64,000 bases of DNA from positions 434,001 through 498,000 of the forward strand of contig NZ_SDPW01000001.1 of assembly GCF_004135645.1 (NCBI RefSeq). Reading direction: 5' to 3'. Origin of the DNA: Senegalimassilia faecalis. GTDB lineage: Bacteria > Actinomycetota > Coriobacteriia > Coriobacteriales > Eggerthellaceae. The notes below the pieces were generated by a model, which had not been told where the DNA came from, made no database searches, and saw only the letters and a program-made list of their open reading frames with translations. Below are positions 38,838 through 48,006 of the stretch, one piece after another (position 1 is the stretch's first letter; every line of letters starts with the position of its first letter). Position numbers and translations under genes: made by a program.

Positions 38838-40993
38838 TCGTCGACCTTGGTGGGCTCGTCGAACCAGTACTCGCGCAACATCGGCACGAGCTCGTAGTTG
38901 ACGATTGCTGAGAGCTTATCGTCCGTCACGTCGTCCGGGGACATGCGGCAGAAGTAGCTATGGCCGATGCAGAAGCCGTCTCCCAGCGACTCGTCGGACG
39001 CGATCGCCTCGTTCAGCTTCACGACGCAAGAGATGAGCCTATCGAACTTCTCGCTGGCAAGTCCCTCCTGATAGGCGATGAAGCTCTCCGTGCCGAAGGC
39101 GGGACGGAGGTCGAAGAACGCGAAGCGGCGGCGCAGGGCGTAGTCGAGCATGGCGAGCGAGCGGTCCGCTGTGTTCATCATTCCAATGAGGTATACGTTG
39201 CTCGGGACGTAGAACAGCTCGTGCGAGTAGAGGAGCTGCAGCGTGTTCCTGGGCCCGCGCTTGTCGTTCTCGATGAGCATGAACAGCTCGCCGAAGATCT
39301 TCGAGAGGTTGCCACGGTTGATTTCGTCGATGATGAAGAAGTAGTCGTTGTCAGAATCGTCCTTCGCATTCTTGCAGAAGTTGTAGAACGCGCCCTTCTC
39401 GAGGTCGAAGCCCTGCGCGTTCGGACGGAACCCCTCTATGAAGTCCTCGTAGCTGTAGCTCTGGTGGAACTGCACCATCATCACACGCTCGGCGTCCTTC
39501 ACGCCCATCATGGAGTAGGCCAGGCGCTTTGCGGCGAAGGTCTTGCCCACGCCCGGGGCACCCTGCAGGATGATGTTCTTCTTCGCGCGCAGGGCGTTGA
39601 CGAGGGCCCTGTAGTGCTCGCCGTCCATGTAGACCTCCGAGAGGAAGTCCTCAGACGTGTACGCTGGGTATTCAACCTCCTCCGTGTCTTCCTCGACTTC
39701 GCCGCCCTCGTCCTCGAAGAACGAGTTGAGCTTCTCAACGAGGTCGGGATAGGCGGTGATGTCCGTCAGGGTCTTCACGGCGAGGAGGTTTTCCGTGTGC
39801 CACTCTCCTCTGTTCGTCCAGCGTACCCTGCGGATGTTCGGATAGGAGTCGCCATTTTCGTCGAATTGGTAATCCCCCTCAACGATGCCGCGACCAATAA
39901 TCACGCTGCGGCCCCGCTTAGCAAAGACAACGTCGCCCGGCTTGATTTCGCGCGAGAACTGCCAGAGCGCGAGCGCAGAGTTCTTCTGCGAGTACTTGCT
40001 ACTGTACAGGGTGCGCAGGTTCTTGCGGATGTCTTCCTTGCTGGCGTATTTCTCGACGTTGCCGAGCTTACTCCAGCCGACGCCCATTACGCCACGTGCG
40101 TAGAAGTCATCCCACCTCGCGGCACCGTCTCCCGGGGAGTAGGTCCAGTAATGTGTGGTCTTGACCCCCTCGTCTCCAAGGGAATTTTCTTCCGCCTTCT
40201 CGGCTGCAGCCTTCTCGGCGACCTTCCTCTCACGGTTGACGCGCTCAGACTCCACGAAGGCGGCAGCCGTCAGCGAGGGGAAGTCTGCATACGAGCACTC
40301 TTCGCTTCCGAGCTCCGACTTGATGGTGTCGCAAATGGCGAGGTAGCGATCTCCGTCATGAACTGGCGAGTCCTTCTCCTTCGGCACTATGCCGGCGATG
40401 GTGGTGCCAGCCTTTGCGACGTCGGCCATGAACCAGCGGTTGCGCGAGTCCAGGCTGATGAAGTTGTAGGGCCTCGCCCAGTAGAGGCCCATGGTGAGCT
40501 TCCAGCCAAGTGTGAACTGGATGACGGTGGTATCGAATGCCTCGACGAAGGCCTTCCGGGTTTCCTCGTTGTCGTCGGCGGCCAGTGCAAGTTCGGCCTC
40601 GAAAACGTGCCAAAGGTTATCGATGTCGTGCTCGCCGCGACGTTCGTCGTTGGCGAAGGCATAGAAGGTCGCGTTGAGGTTGTTGAGCACGGGGATGCCC
40701 TCGAAGTCCGTGGGCTGATCTGCCCCAATGTCGAACACCTCGGCGATGCCGGCGATGATCTTTTGCCGGTTTGCGTCTGTGATGCCCTTGTTGAAGAGGC
40801 CGAAGACGGTGAACGGATCGATGTCTTGGAGCTCATCTGCCTCAAGCTTAGGGAGACTCATCCCGGTCGATTCATAGACAGTTGCTAGCTTGTTTATCAG
40901 ATCGTCGCGCCTGTCTCGATAGGTCAGCAGCTTGTCAGATAACTCTTTATAAAAGCTAATCCAAGTAAATTTTGTGCTGGTCATTATAGTCAC
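38804..40993 (-). CDS. mcrB: McrB-like AAA+ GTPase with an EVE-type reader domain
   Basis: A 729-residue protein. The N-terminal 270 residues are helical. A PUA/EVE-like domain follows (HYWTYSPGDGAARWDDFYAR, GDVVFAKRGRSVIIGRG), a fold that reads modified bases. The C-terminal McrB motor has Walker A ILQGAPGVGKTFAAKRLAYS, Walker B FFIIDEINRGNLSKIFGELF and the signature MNTADRSLAMLDYALRRRF. With McrC it would restrict DNA carrying a modified base. The GTG at 40991-40993 or ATG at 40984 could be the start; both have weak sites. It overlaps the truncated methyltransferase frame by 38 bases. Confidence 0.9.
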   Translation of the reverse strand: MTIMTSTKFTWISFYKELSDKLLTYRDRRDDLINKLATVYESTGMSLPKLEADELQDIDPFTVFGLFNKGITDANRQKIIAGIAEVFDIGADQPTDFEGIPVLNNLNATFYAFANDERRGEHDIDNLWHVFEAELALAADDNEETRKAFVEAFDTTVIQFTLGWKLTMGLYWARPYNFISLDSRNRWFMADVAKAGTTIAGIVPKEKDSPVHDGDRYLAICDTIKSELGSEECSYADFPSLTAAAFVESERVNRERKVAEKAAAEKAEENSLGDEGVKTTHYWTYSPGDGAARWDDFYARGVMGVGWSKLGNVEKYASKEDIRKNLRTLYSSKYSQKNSALALWQFSREIKPGDVVFAKRGRSVIIGRGIVEGDYQFDENGDSYPNIRRVRWTNRGEWHTENLLAVKTLTDITAYPDLVEKLNSFFEDEGGEVEEDTEEVEYPAYTSEDFLSEVYMDGEHYRALVNALRAKKNIILQGAPGVGKTFAAKRLAYSMMGVKDAERVMMVQFHQSYSYEDFIEGFRPNAQGFDLEKGAFYNFCKNAKDDSDNDYFFIIDEINRGNLSKIFGELFMLIENDKRGPRNTLQLLYSHELFYVPSNVYLIGMMNTADRSLAMLDYALRRRFAFFDLRPAFGTESFIAYQEGLASEKFDRLISCVVKLNEAIASDESLGDGFCIGHSYFCRMSPDDVTDDKLSAIVNYELVPMLREYWFDEPTKVDEWAGKLRRSIR

Positions 40994-41435
40994 TGCCTAT
41001 CTTGTGCCTCTGCCGAGGCGCCTTGCTTTCAATGTCTTTCCATATGCGTCTACATGCGCGACGGGTATCTTCATCGAATCTAAGTATACCAACGAGTATC
41101 TCTGCATCAATGTAATCCAATGCTTCGTCGATATTGCGCCCATTTCTTACTACTCCGTCAATTACGCTGATAACGTTTCTTTTTAGCTCGGGATTAATGT
41201 TCAATAGACCGGTATTGAGAACATGGATATTGCCAACTTCCTTGGGCAGAATCTCAAGCACACCGCCCCTATAGCTTCTGCCGCAAAGCTCCGTGAATGC
41301 GAACGCAATGCTGTTGTAATGGGCTATAATTGCAAGCCCCGGGTCAATGCCACCCCTGAATTTCATCCTATGTATGGTGTCAGTTGATATTGCACCGCAC
41401 CGATTAAGAACAAGCTTGGGATAGAGATTATTCCG
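40956..41435 (-). pseudogene. C-terminal fragment of an adenine-type DNA methyltransferase
   Basis: The frame contains KLVLNRCGAISTDTIHRMKF and FAFTELCGRSYRGGVLEILP, blocks found near the C-terminus of N6-adenine methyltransferases of type II systems. The catalytic NPPY and SAM-binding motifs are missing. Upstream the frame runs into a hairpin repeat (41458-41490) that is unrelated, so the 5' part was lost by rearrangement. It directly precedes mcrB, suggesting it was once part of the same restriction-modification operon. Confidence 0.65.
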
Positions 41436-41457
41436 ATACAATAATAAAATGCCAGAT

Positions 41458-41490
41458 AGTGGGCACGGTTTAATCGAATCCGTGCCCACT
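41458..41490. repeat. Dispersed hairpin element, copy 1
   Basis: AGTGGGCACGG, 11-nt loop with AATCGAAT, CCGTGCCCACT. Nearly identical to 46942-46975 including the flanking AGATAG and CTGCT. Confidence 0.7.
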
Positions 41491-41627
41491 GCTTTATGCG
41501 GAGCGATGATGGTGGCCGGTGCTCGCGATATTATTGCTTGCGTTTCGGCTTCCGCTGCTTGAGGCGCGTCTTTTGGGGTTCCTCGCCAGAGGAGAACTGA
41601 CCGTTCCTTGCGAAACCGCGAGACCAG

Positions 41628-42302
41628 CTATATCCGCTTGCTGCGGGCTTGCTTGAGCCAGTTCCTCTTGAAAGAGCCGATACCGCCGAAGAACTTGTTG
41701 TACGTCTCACCGTTCTCCTTGGCCTCGTACTTGACCAAGGCAAGTTCGATAGTGCAGAGGTAATCCGCCACTTGCTCGAGGCGGTAGTCGGCCATCGAGG
41801 TCTTGCGGCGTCGGACGACCCCTTTTGAGAGGACCTTGCCCACCGAGCGGCCGAGCGCCTGCTTGACAATGTCCTGACCGTTGTCGTAACAGACCTTCAC
41901 ATCGTCGAAGGGCTGGAAGAAGCCCAGGTGTTCAATCATGGCGGAGGAGATGTCGCGCCCCATGCGCTCCATTAGCCTTGCCAGGTCTTCAAACTGGCTG
42001 CGGCGGTAGACGAACGTGATATAGGAAATGGGAAGTTTGCGGACGAACGAGGAGAAATAGGCGAGCATCACCTTGCGCTGCTCGATGTTAAGAAACTCAT
42101 AATCCTTGTGCCCGTTCATGAGAGGCTCGGGGTGAAACGGAATGTTTGGGAGGTCGGCCCCGGCAAGCTTGGCCTCATAGCCCGTGACCGCCTCGGCGAT
42201 GCTGTCTGCCCGGTCGTGGAAGACGAGTGTGAGCAGATAGTAGCGAGCTTTGCCGCCGCGGTCGCCGCTCTCGTCGACGAAGATGCTGAGTTCCTTGGCC
42301 AA
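41628..42302 (-). CDS. DUF3800 protein
   Basis: A 224-residue protein with the DUF3800 start (LSIFVDESGDRGGKARYYLL; the D-E-S-G acidic pair) and later acidic positions (VCYDNGQDIVKQALGRSV, MADYRLEQVADYLCTIELAL). The family has an RNase H-like fold and is frequent in mobile and defence regions. The start is the TTG at 42302, preceded by AGGAG seven bases away. It is the last gene before the second copy of the ICE control segment. Confidence 0.8.
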   Translation of the reverse strand: MAKELSIFVDESGDRGGKARYYLLTLVFHDRADSIAEAVTGYEAKLAGADLPNIPFHPEPLMNGHKDYEFLNIEQRKVMLAYFSSFVRKLPISYITFVYRRSQFEDLARLMERMGRDISSAMIEHLGFFQPFDDVKVCYDNGQDIVKQALGRSVGKVLSKGVVRRRKTSMADYRLEQVADYLCTIELALVKYEAKENGETYNKFFGGIGSFKRNWLKQARSKRI

Positions 42303-42325
42303 TGGGGACTCCTAATGGAATGGAT

Positions 42326-42353
42326 AAAAAAATAGCCGGGGGACTCCCCCGGC
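42326..42353 (-). terminator. Strong terminator on the minus strand
   Basis: GCCGGGGG, AGT, CCCCCGGC followed by TATTTTTTT on the minus strand. It ends any transcript from the duplicated control module before the DUF3800 gene. Confidence 0.8.
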
Positions 42354-42366
42354 ACTTGGAGGTAGC

Positions 42367-42537
42367 TCAATAAGCCACCAATAACCTTATAACATGCGCT
42401 GGCGGTGAATGCAAGGGGGCGAGCCGGTACATGGCGTCGCGGCTGATGCGCAGCATCGCGCACGCCTCGTCGGCGCCGAATATCGCGTTGGTCGATGCGA
42501 TGAGCCTCACCTGGCTCCTGCTAATGCTCTTGGTCAT
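42367..42537 (-). pseudogene. Truncated copy of the excisionase-family gene
   Basis: The first 40 residues equal those of the gene at 34234-34482 (through DAMYRLA). The frame then enters unrelated sequence and stops after 16 codons, so the wing is lost. It marks the left edge of the duplicated segment. Confidence 0.75.
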
Positions 42538-42615
42538 GGTCGTCCTCGAGCTCCTTTCGTCTCGAGGCTCCCTCGCGTGCCCGGCCGCGGGCGGCTCCCG
42601 GGGCGGTCGCCGCCG

Positions 42616-42834
42616 TCATTTCCTGCCGCTCCTCGACTCGATGTAAGCGTCCACTGACGCCCTCGACACCAGGAGCTTCCTGCCGAGCCTGTACGAGTCG
42701 ATCTCTCCCGACCAGATGAGGTCGTACGCCTTGTTTCTGCTCGCCCTCATGTACTCCTGCATCTCGATCACCGTCATCCATTCGTCGCGGTCCTGGCTTC
42801 CCTCGGGCGCGGCGCATTCGGCTGCGCGTGCCAT
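42616..42834 (-). CDS. Small excisionase-type DNA-binding protein, copy 2
   Basis: 72 residues from ATG 42834 with a GGAGGAACC site. The helix-turn-helix reads MTVIEMQEYMRASRNKAYDL and the wing SYRLGRKLLVSRASVDAYIE. The changes G-to-R and S-to-N in the recognition region distinguish it from copy 1, so the two proteins may bind overlapping but not identical sites. Confidence 0.75.
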   Translation of the reverse strand: MARAAECAAPEGSQDRDEWMTVIEMQEYMRASRNKAYDLIWSGEIDSYRLGRKLLVSRASVDAYIESRSGRK

Positions 42835-42955
42835 GGTTCCTCCAATCTTCCCGTGCGGCACCGCGCGAGCACCCCGCACGGCACCGTGTCCCTTTTCGTC
42901 TGCACGACGATTGAACCGCCTGATTGCGGTTGGCGTGTCCGACGGGAGCGGAGAC

Positions 42956-42980
42956 GGGTCGAGGTAGGTCGAGCTGGTCG
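42956..42980. repeat. Degenerate copy of the tandem operator repeat
   Basis: GGGTCGAGGTAGGTCGAGCT with one-turn spacing plus GGTCG, in the same place relative to copy 2 as 34891-34910 is to copy 1. Confidence 0.5.
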
Positions 42981-43306
42981 GGTCTTCACGAAACGGCCAT
43001 GAGCCGCGTGCCTTAGCTCGCGGCTAAGTCCCTGAAAAGTAAAAGGCGCCCATGCGGGCGCCTGCCTAGTAGCTGGAATTGTTCGGTTGTGGTCGGAATG
43101 CTCGTATTCCGCGGTGCTGTCGTCCGGGGTCCGGCATCTGTCTTTCGCCTCTTCTGTCGTGTTTGATGTTGCGTGTTATGCGAGCGACCTTGCGCGGGCC
43201 TGACGGCCCGTTGCCCCAGGTGCACCCGGATAAATGGTACCCATCCGTTGGGACATGGGCACCGCGGGAGGGGCGTCTGGGCAAACTGGAGCGGACGAGC
43301 GGGCAT

Positions 43307-43627
43307 CGGTTTGTCAATCAGTGTGCTTTCTTGCGCAACGCTACAACTGGTTTTCGTTGTTTGAGCTGATAGTTTGCTTGCGCTCACCATGGCAATCAAA
43401 TGAAAGTGGTAATGATCAATACTTGATTTGACCGGATAGCATAGCGATGATTCTCTAAGTAGCCAAAACGATGGGATAATGTTCAGTATTAACTTAGATG
43501 GGAGGACGTCTTTCGACTGATGCGTTGATGAAAGCGTTCTCAACGTATCAGTCGATTGGTGCCACCCACATGAACGAAATGAAGAGGTTGTTTGTCGGGC
43601 ATAGGGAATCGATAGGATGGCGCATAG
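43307..43627. other. Intergenic region, AT-richer
   Basis: No gene supported. GC content drops here, marking the start of a different accessory segment. Confidence 0.5.
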
Positions 43628-45182
43628 ATGATCGTAGTAGACGGACGAACCGATAGAGAAAAACTTTTCGAGCTATTAAAGTCTGGCGGTGAATGCAGCG
43701 AGCTCGATTTTAAGGAGACGCTAGATTTTTCCAAGAAGATCGATGAGCTCGATTTTGTAAAAGACGCTGTTTCGATGTGCAACCGTTATCCCGGTGGTTA
43801 CATCGTCATTGGGGTGGACGATGATGGAAATCCATCGGCTAGAGCTGAAGATACCAACTGGACGCAATTTGATGGCGCGGTCTTAACAGACAAAATAAGA
43901 AAATATGTTCAGGCGCCTTTGACCGCCATCTCCCAATTACATGAGGTTGATAGACACACATACTGTTTGGTTTGCCTGTTAAGCCTCGAAGACGGGCTTC
44001 TCGTTCCTTTTTCAAAGCTCGGACAAACAGTAGATGGCAAAGGTCGTCAAATTGTCGTGTTTCGCGAGGGCGAAATAGTTAGGCGCGACGGAGCTCAGAA
44101 TCGGCCCATTGAGTATACACAGTGGGCAGAAATATTGAAGCAGCACGATGCTTGCGTGAGGAAAGACGAGAGCAAACGAATGGATATTCTCGTGGACAAT
44201 ATAATCGCCGTTCTTGGAGAGAAGGGCAAAACGCCGCCTCTCGTCTACGGAATGGATGAAGAAGCGCTTGTGCACTCGCTCGAAGCTTGCTTCGAGCAAA
44301 AGGAGAATGAGAAGCTTTCTCGCTTCATTTTTCAGGTCGCTGCAGAGTTTCACGATGATGCAGATGCGATCAACGGCCTTGCCGGCATCGGGGCCTATGC
44401 CCTTAGCTATTGCAACGACGCGATATTTGAGAAGGCGGCGGATGCTCTCTACGACTGCTACGCCGCAATTGATGATAGTAAGGCGGATTCTGCCTCAAAA
44501 AAGCCTAGCTGTGGCGGTTGCTTGTTACGAATTGGGCGCACAGCTGGTTCGCATGAAAAGATGGGACCTAATTGCCCCCTTCGTCAACCGTCAATCTCCA
44601 TCTCCTTCGCACTTCATATATGCATCCTGGATACGAGACTGCCAGGTTAGGGCCGTGAACGCCGGGCTTTTCAACGAAGCCGGCTCGGGGATGATGATTA
44701 CAGTTGCCTTAGACAACGCCACGAATCACCCGATTGTGGCACCGGATTGCGGACTAAATATGGGCAGTAACGCTTCGGCGCATGAGAGATACCTCGATCT
44801 CCTATGCTCCTTTGACTTCCTTTACTGCTTATGCGTATTTGTTGCAGGGGTGGGCACTGGTCTCGCATATCCCGCCTGTTGCTTCTATTCCGAAAATCGT
44901 ATCTCTAATGTTGCCTCGCAAATCCTAGGAGGTGATCCAAAGGCACGAAGAGAGCTCCTCCCCGACGATGATGATGACAAGATTGCCATGTGTCTAAGGG
45001 AGCTTTATCGGCTTGCGAGCAATGAATCGCTTCAGAAGGATAGCAAATTTTACTGGGGATTCGATCCTTCTCGTGTGCTCAGGAAGTTCTTGCAGGATCA
45101 TCCCGAGCAATCAGATGAGCAGCCTCCCGACATGTTCAGCTACAACAATCCTGATAGAGACCCTAATAACACGAGCCATTGA
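43628..45182 (+). pseudogene. AlbA_2/Schlafen-like domain protein, frameshifted
   Basis: ATG 43628 follows AGGATGG. The first 290 residues carry the AlbA_2 (Schlafen-related, nucleic-acid-binding) pattern: GGECSELDFKETLDFSKKID, KDAVSMCNRYPGGYIVIGVD, then a helical C-terminal region. The frame ends early at 44650, while a second frame continues the protein (LAVAVACYELGAQLVRMKRW to 45182). The switch is at the A6 run 44498-44503, where removing one A restores one protein of about 517 residues. It could be a genuine inactivating slip or a sequencing error. Probably a phage-defence or stress protein. Confidence 0.65.
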
Positions 45183-45276
45183 GGTCCTTCGTGTGGGAGG
45201 TGTTCGGATAAAGTTGATAATCAAGGATATAATTTGAACACGAAATTGAGCAGCAAATATATAAAGGAGAATATGG

Positions 45277-45879
45277 ATGAAGCTGTTTTTATGTTCGCAC
45301 TTTTCAAGTGTAGGAAGTTTGATAAAAGAAGAAATTGATAACAAAAAAGTCGCATTTATTCCAACAGCATCGCTGCGTGAAGGCTACACCGGTTATGTCG
45401 GCTCGGCTCGAAAGCTATTTAATAAACTGGGAGCAGCCGTAACTGAAATTGATATTTCAACGGAGGCTTATTCAACGATACAATCTGTTTTTGAAGATGC
45501 GGACGTGATATATTTTACTGGTGGAAATTCTTTCTTTCTTATGGACCAGCTCCGTAAAACGGGAACGGATAAGCTGTTGAAGAAAGAATTGGCAAAGGGA
45601 AAACTGATGATCGGTGAATCGGCAGGTGCGATTATATGCGCTCCTACCATCCAATATATTGTACAAATGGATGAAAAGCCGGAGGACTACTCACAAGAAG
45701 ATGATGCAGGGCTTGATTTGATTGATTTCTATGTTCTTCCGCATTATCTTACAGCACCATTTAAGAAAGTTACCGAGAAAATAATGACTGAGTTTTCGGA
45801 TTTGAATCTATGCCCAATTAACAACCGTCAGGGAATTGTAATTGATGGTGAAGGTTCAAAGGTTATTTGCAAAGACTAA
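45277..45879 (+). CDS. Peptidase S51 (dipeptidase E)-like protein
   Basis: A 200-residue protein of the class I glutamine-amidotransferase-like fold. KVAFIPTASLREGYTGY and VIYFTGGNSFFLMDQL precede the nucleophile Ser in MIGESAGAIICAP; His may be in FYVLPHYLTAPF. AAAGGAG precedes the ATG. The gene is much lower in GC than its surroundings and looks like a recent Firmicutes import. It stands alone. Confidence 0.85.
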   Translation: MKLFLCSHFSSVGSLIKEEIDNKKVAFIPTASLREGYTGYVGSARKLFNKLGAAVTEIDISTEAYSTIQSVFEDADVIYFTGGNSFFLMDQLRKTGTDKLLKKELAKGKLMIGESAGAIICAPTIQYIVQMDEKPEDYSQEDDAGLDLIDFYVLPHYLTAPFKKVTEKIMTEFSDLNLCPINNRQGIVIDGEGSKVICKD

Positions 45880-46712
45880 TTTGAAAATTCAAGTTTGTCG
45901 AACTGATAAAATCCCTTTAGGAACTAAAGGGCGCACTTCTATACTCTCCTATCGGGAGTATGTGCGTCCTGCGGAGCTTCATTCCCGGTCAGCAGGAGAA
46001 ACCTGCACGACCGAGAATGTTTCGTCACTTCGTTCCGTCAAGGAAGCTACACTCCCTTGCGACGCTTGTGCGTCTATCCCTTGTGGACTTGCTGTCCGCG
46101 AACAGCAAGTGAAAATACAGCGTCAAGGCTTCGCACGTAGCTATCGAATCCGGGATGCTGTCCGATTGGTCGTGCACGACGACGGGCGTACAATAGGTGG
46201 AAACCAACAAGAACCTGCCCTCCATGCCAACTCCGCCACCTGACGTGATGGGCGATCCGATTGCTCTTCTGGATTGCCTTGAGAAGAACGCTGGCGGAAT
46301 CACCGAGCAGGACTCCAAGGGGACTGCATTTCTTCATGTGGTTCCTATTGGCAAACCCCGCCCCCCAGTTGGAAGCCATCTTAGGCATATCAGCCTTGGA
46401 GACGATGTTGTGACTCATATCGGCCAGTCTTCGCTCGACGGAGCCGGCGTTTACGTCAGCGCCGAGTTCGGGAGCGCATTGAGGTCATTCGCATTTCCCC
46501 ATGCATTTGAAAGCGAAACCGTTGAACTCTTGGGTGAATAAGCCGCCTGCGACGATTCTTTCGGTCATCGCTCTTGTGTATCCCTCATGACCTGCGGAAA
46601 TGCAAGACGTTAAAGCCACTGGCCACGATTCACTTCGCTAAGCAAGCGCCAAAGAGGGAAAACAACCGTTTTGGCATCCCCTTCGAGCGGTTCCGGACCT
46701 CAAAGCCTTGCC

Positions 46713-46735
46713 ATTTTTGTCCCCGGGACAAAAAT
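46713..46735. repeat. Palindrome ATTTTTGTCCC-C-GGGACAAAAAT
   Basis: 11-bp perfect arms around a single C. The arms contain the same TTTGTCCC half-site found in the transfer-gene palindromes. Confidence 0.6.
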
Positions 46736-46941
46736 GAAACTGCGGGCTTGCGGTTTCGAAATAGTTTGCGAATTTGCCCCAGGGTTTGTCCCAAACGCGT
46801 GCGCGAGGACACGCGGAGGGATTCGGCGGCAAGGTGGACAAAACCGACAACCAAACTAGACCCAATTGGAATGGCGCCGCGACAAACGAGCATGAAAGAG
46901 TGAATAGAACAGACGTTCGATATAATATTATAGTATCAGAT

Positions 46942-46975
46942 AGCGGGCACGGTTTCAATCGAATCCGTGCCCGCT
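46942..46975. repeat. Dispersed hairpin element, copy 2
   Basis: AGCGGGCACGG, 12-nt loop, CCGTGCCCGCT. The arm change T-to-C relative to copy 1 is matched by A-to-G in the partner arm, keeping the stem. Confidence 0.7.
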
Positions 46976-47061
46976 GCTGTATGTGTGTCCTTGCGCGCCC
47001 AATATGCGCCGTAAAAGCCGTCTTCATCAACGTCAAAGTGAATGCGCTTTATTTTTGCTTC

Positions 47062-47891
47062 TCAAAATCTTATTTTCACGATTTGCATTTTCATCCCGTT
47101 GTCACCGACCCTTGCGAGAAACCGGAAAAAGCCGCTGACAGAAGGATCTCTCAAATCGTTGTAGCCCAGCATATAGCCGCGACTTGTGACCTGCAGACGG
47201 CTGCTCCACGTGCCGATTTCCTTGGCGGCATCCGAAACCGCAAAATATGCCCCCACATCCTTGATTTTTGCAGTCTTTAGCCATGTTTTTGCGATCATCT
47301 TTACTGCCGTCCGATTGGCAGCATCAAAGACCAGCACACCGCCGGGAAAAGCGTCCGCCATCCCCCGCACCAGTTCCCGGACCTGCTGGGCAGAAAGTAA
47401 TAGAACACCCCGGAGGCAAAGAACACCGCCCCACCGGAGGCGTCGATTTTGCCGAACCATGCGGCGTCTTTCAAGTCGCAGGGGATATTTTGTTCCCGAT
47501 CCCCGGCGGGCAGTAGCTGCTGCCGCAAGGCAATCACATCAGGGAAGTCCAGATTGTAGATCTTGCATCTACCGTTGTCACAGGTTCTGCCGGTGTTGTC
47601 CAGCCCGCAGCCCAGATTGACCACCGCCGCATTGGGGTGGCCTTTCAGGTAATCCCGCACCTCGAAAGCAAGATCACCCTGCCGCATGGCCACCTCCAGC
47701 GCACCGAAGCGCTGCATCAGGCTGCGGGAGTTTTTCTCTGCCTCTGAAAAGTCGTAGTCGATCTGGTCGAGCAGGCGAACCGCTGTTTCGTCCCTGTAAA
47801 GGTTCGGGTACAGCTCCGTACACAGCTTTCGGGAATACAGCGGGAGGATCAGCGTCTCCTGCACGGTGTTTTTCTCACTTTTGCATTTCAT
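47062..47891 (-). pseudogene. PPM/LCM-type methyltransferase, copy A, frameshifted
   Basis: Starts MKCKSEKNTVQETLILPLYS (AGGAAGGA upstream) with SAM-binding AAVVNLGCGLDNTGR. After GGAVFFASGVFYYFL the frame fails; the rest (RELVRGMADAFPGGVLVFDA to the end) continues in another frame. Comparison with the intact copy B at 56473-57315 shows one missing base near 47388-47392. The family resembles leucine carboxyl/polyketide O-methyltransferases. Inactive unless the shift is a sequencing error. Confidence 0.75.
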
Positions 47892-48006
47892 AGGTTCCTT
47901 CCTCAGTGAATAAAAACTGTCATAATTGCCGCCAGCACAGCCGCTATGGCCGTCATGCCTATCGCCATGCGCAGGATGGATGCGAAAATGCCCGTGCTCG
48001 ATGCCC

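Larger units (their letters stand above)
42419..43306. repeat. Long direct repeat, copy 2 (ICE control segment)
   Basis: Counterpart of 34363-35241 in the same orientation, 8.06 kb away. It brackets the defence genes at 35664-42302. Confidence 0.85.
45880..47061. other. 1.2-kb remnant region
   Basis: No intact gene is supported. The first 300 bases are repetitive with several short inverted repeats (for example GAGTATGTGCGTCC-type). Opposing frames at 46025-46541 could be a decayed gene of unknown type. From 46620 the sequence resembles 36770-37000 and includes a near-perfect palindrome (46713-46735) and the hairpin element at 46942-46975. Confidence 0.45.

Noticed and set aside
44498-44503. 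Programmed -1 frameshifting at A AAA AAG in the AlbA_2 gene
   Set aside because: The heptamer is present in the zero frame, but the -1 frame meets a stop at once; the continuing protein is in the +1 frame, so a simple one-base insertion fits better.
46025-46541. A gene on either strand at 46025-46541
   Set aside because: Frames on both strands are comparable, none has a recognisable family or start signal, and the flanks are clearly degenerate.
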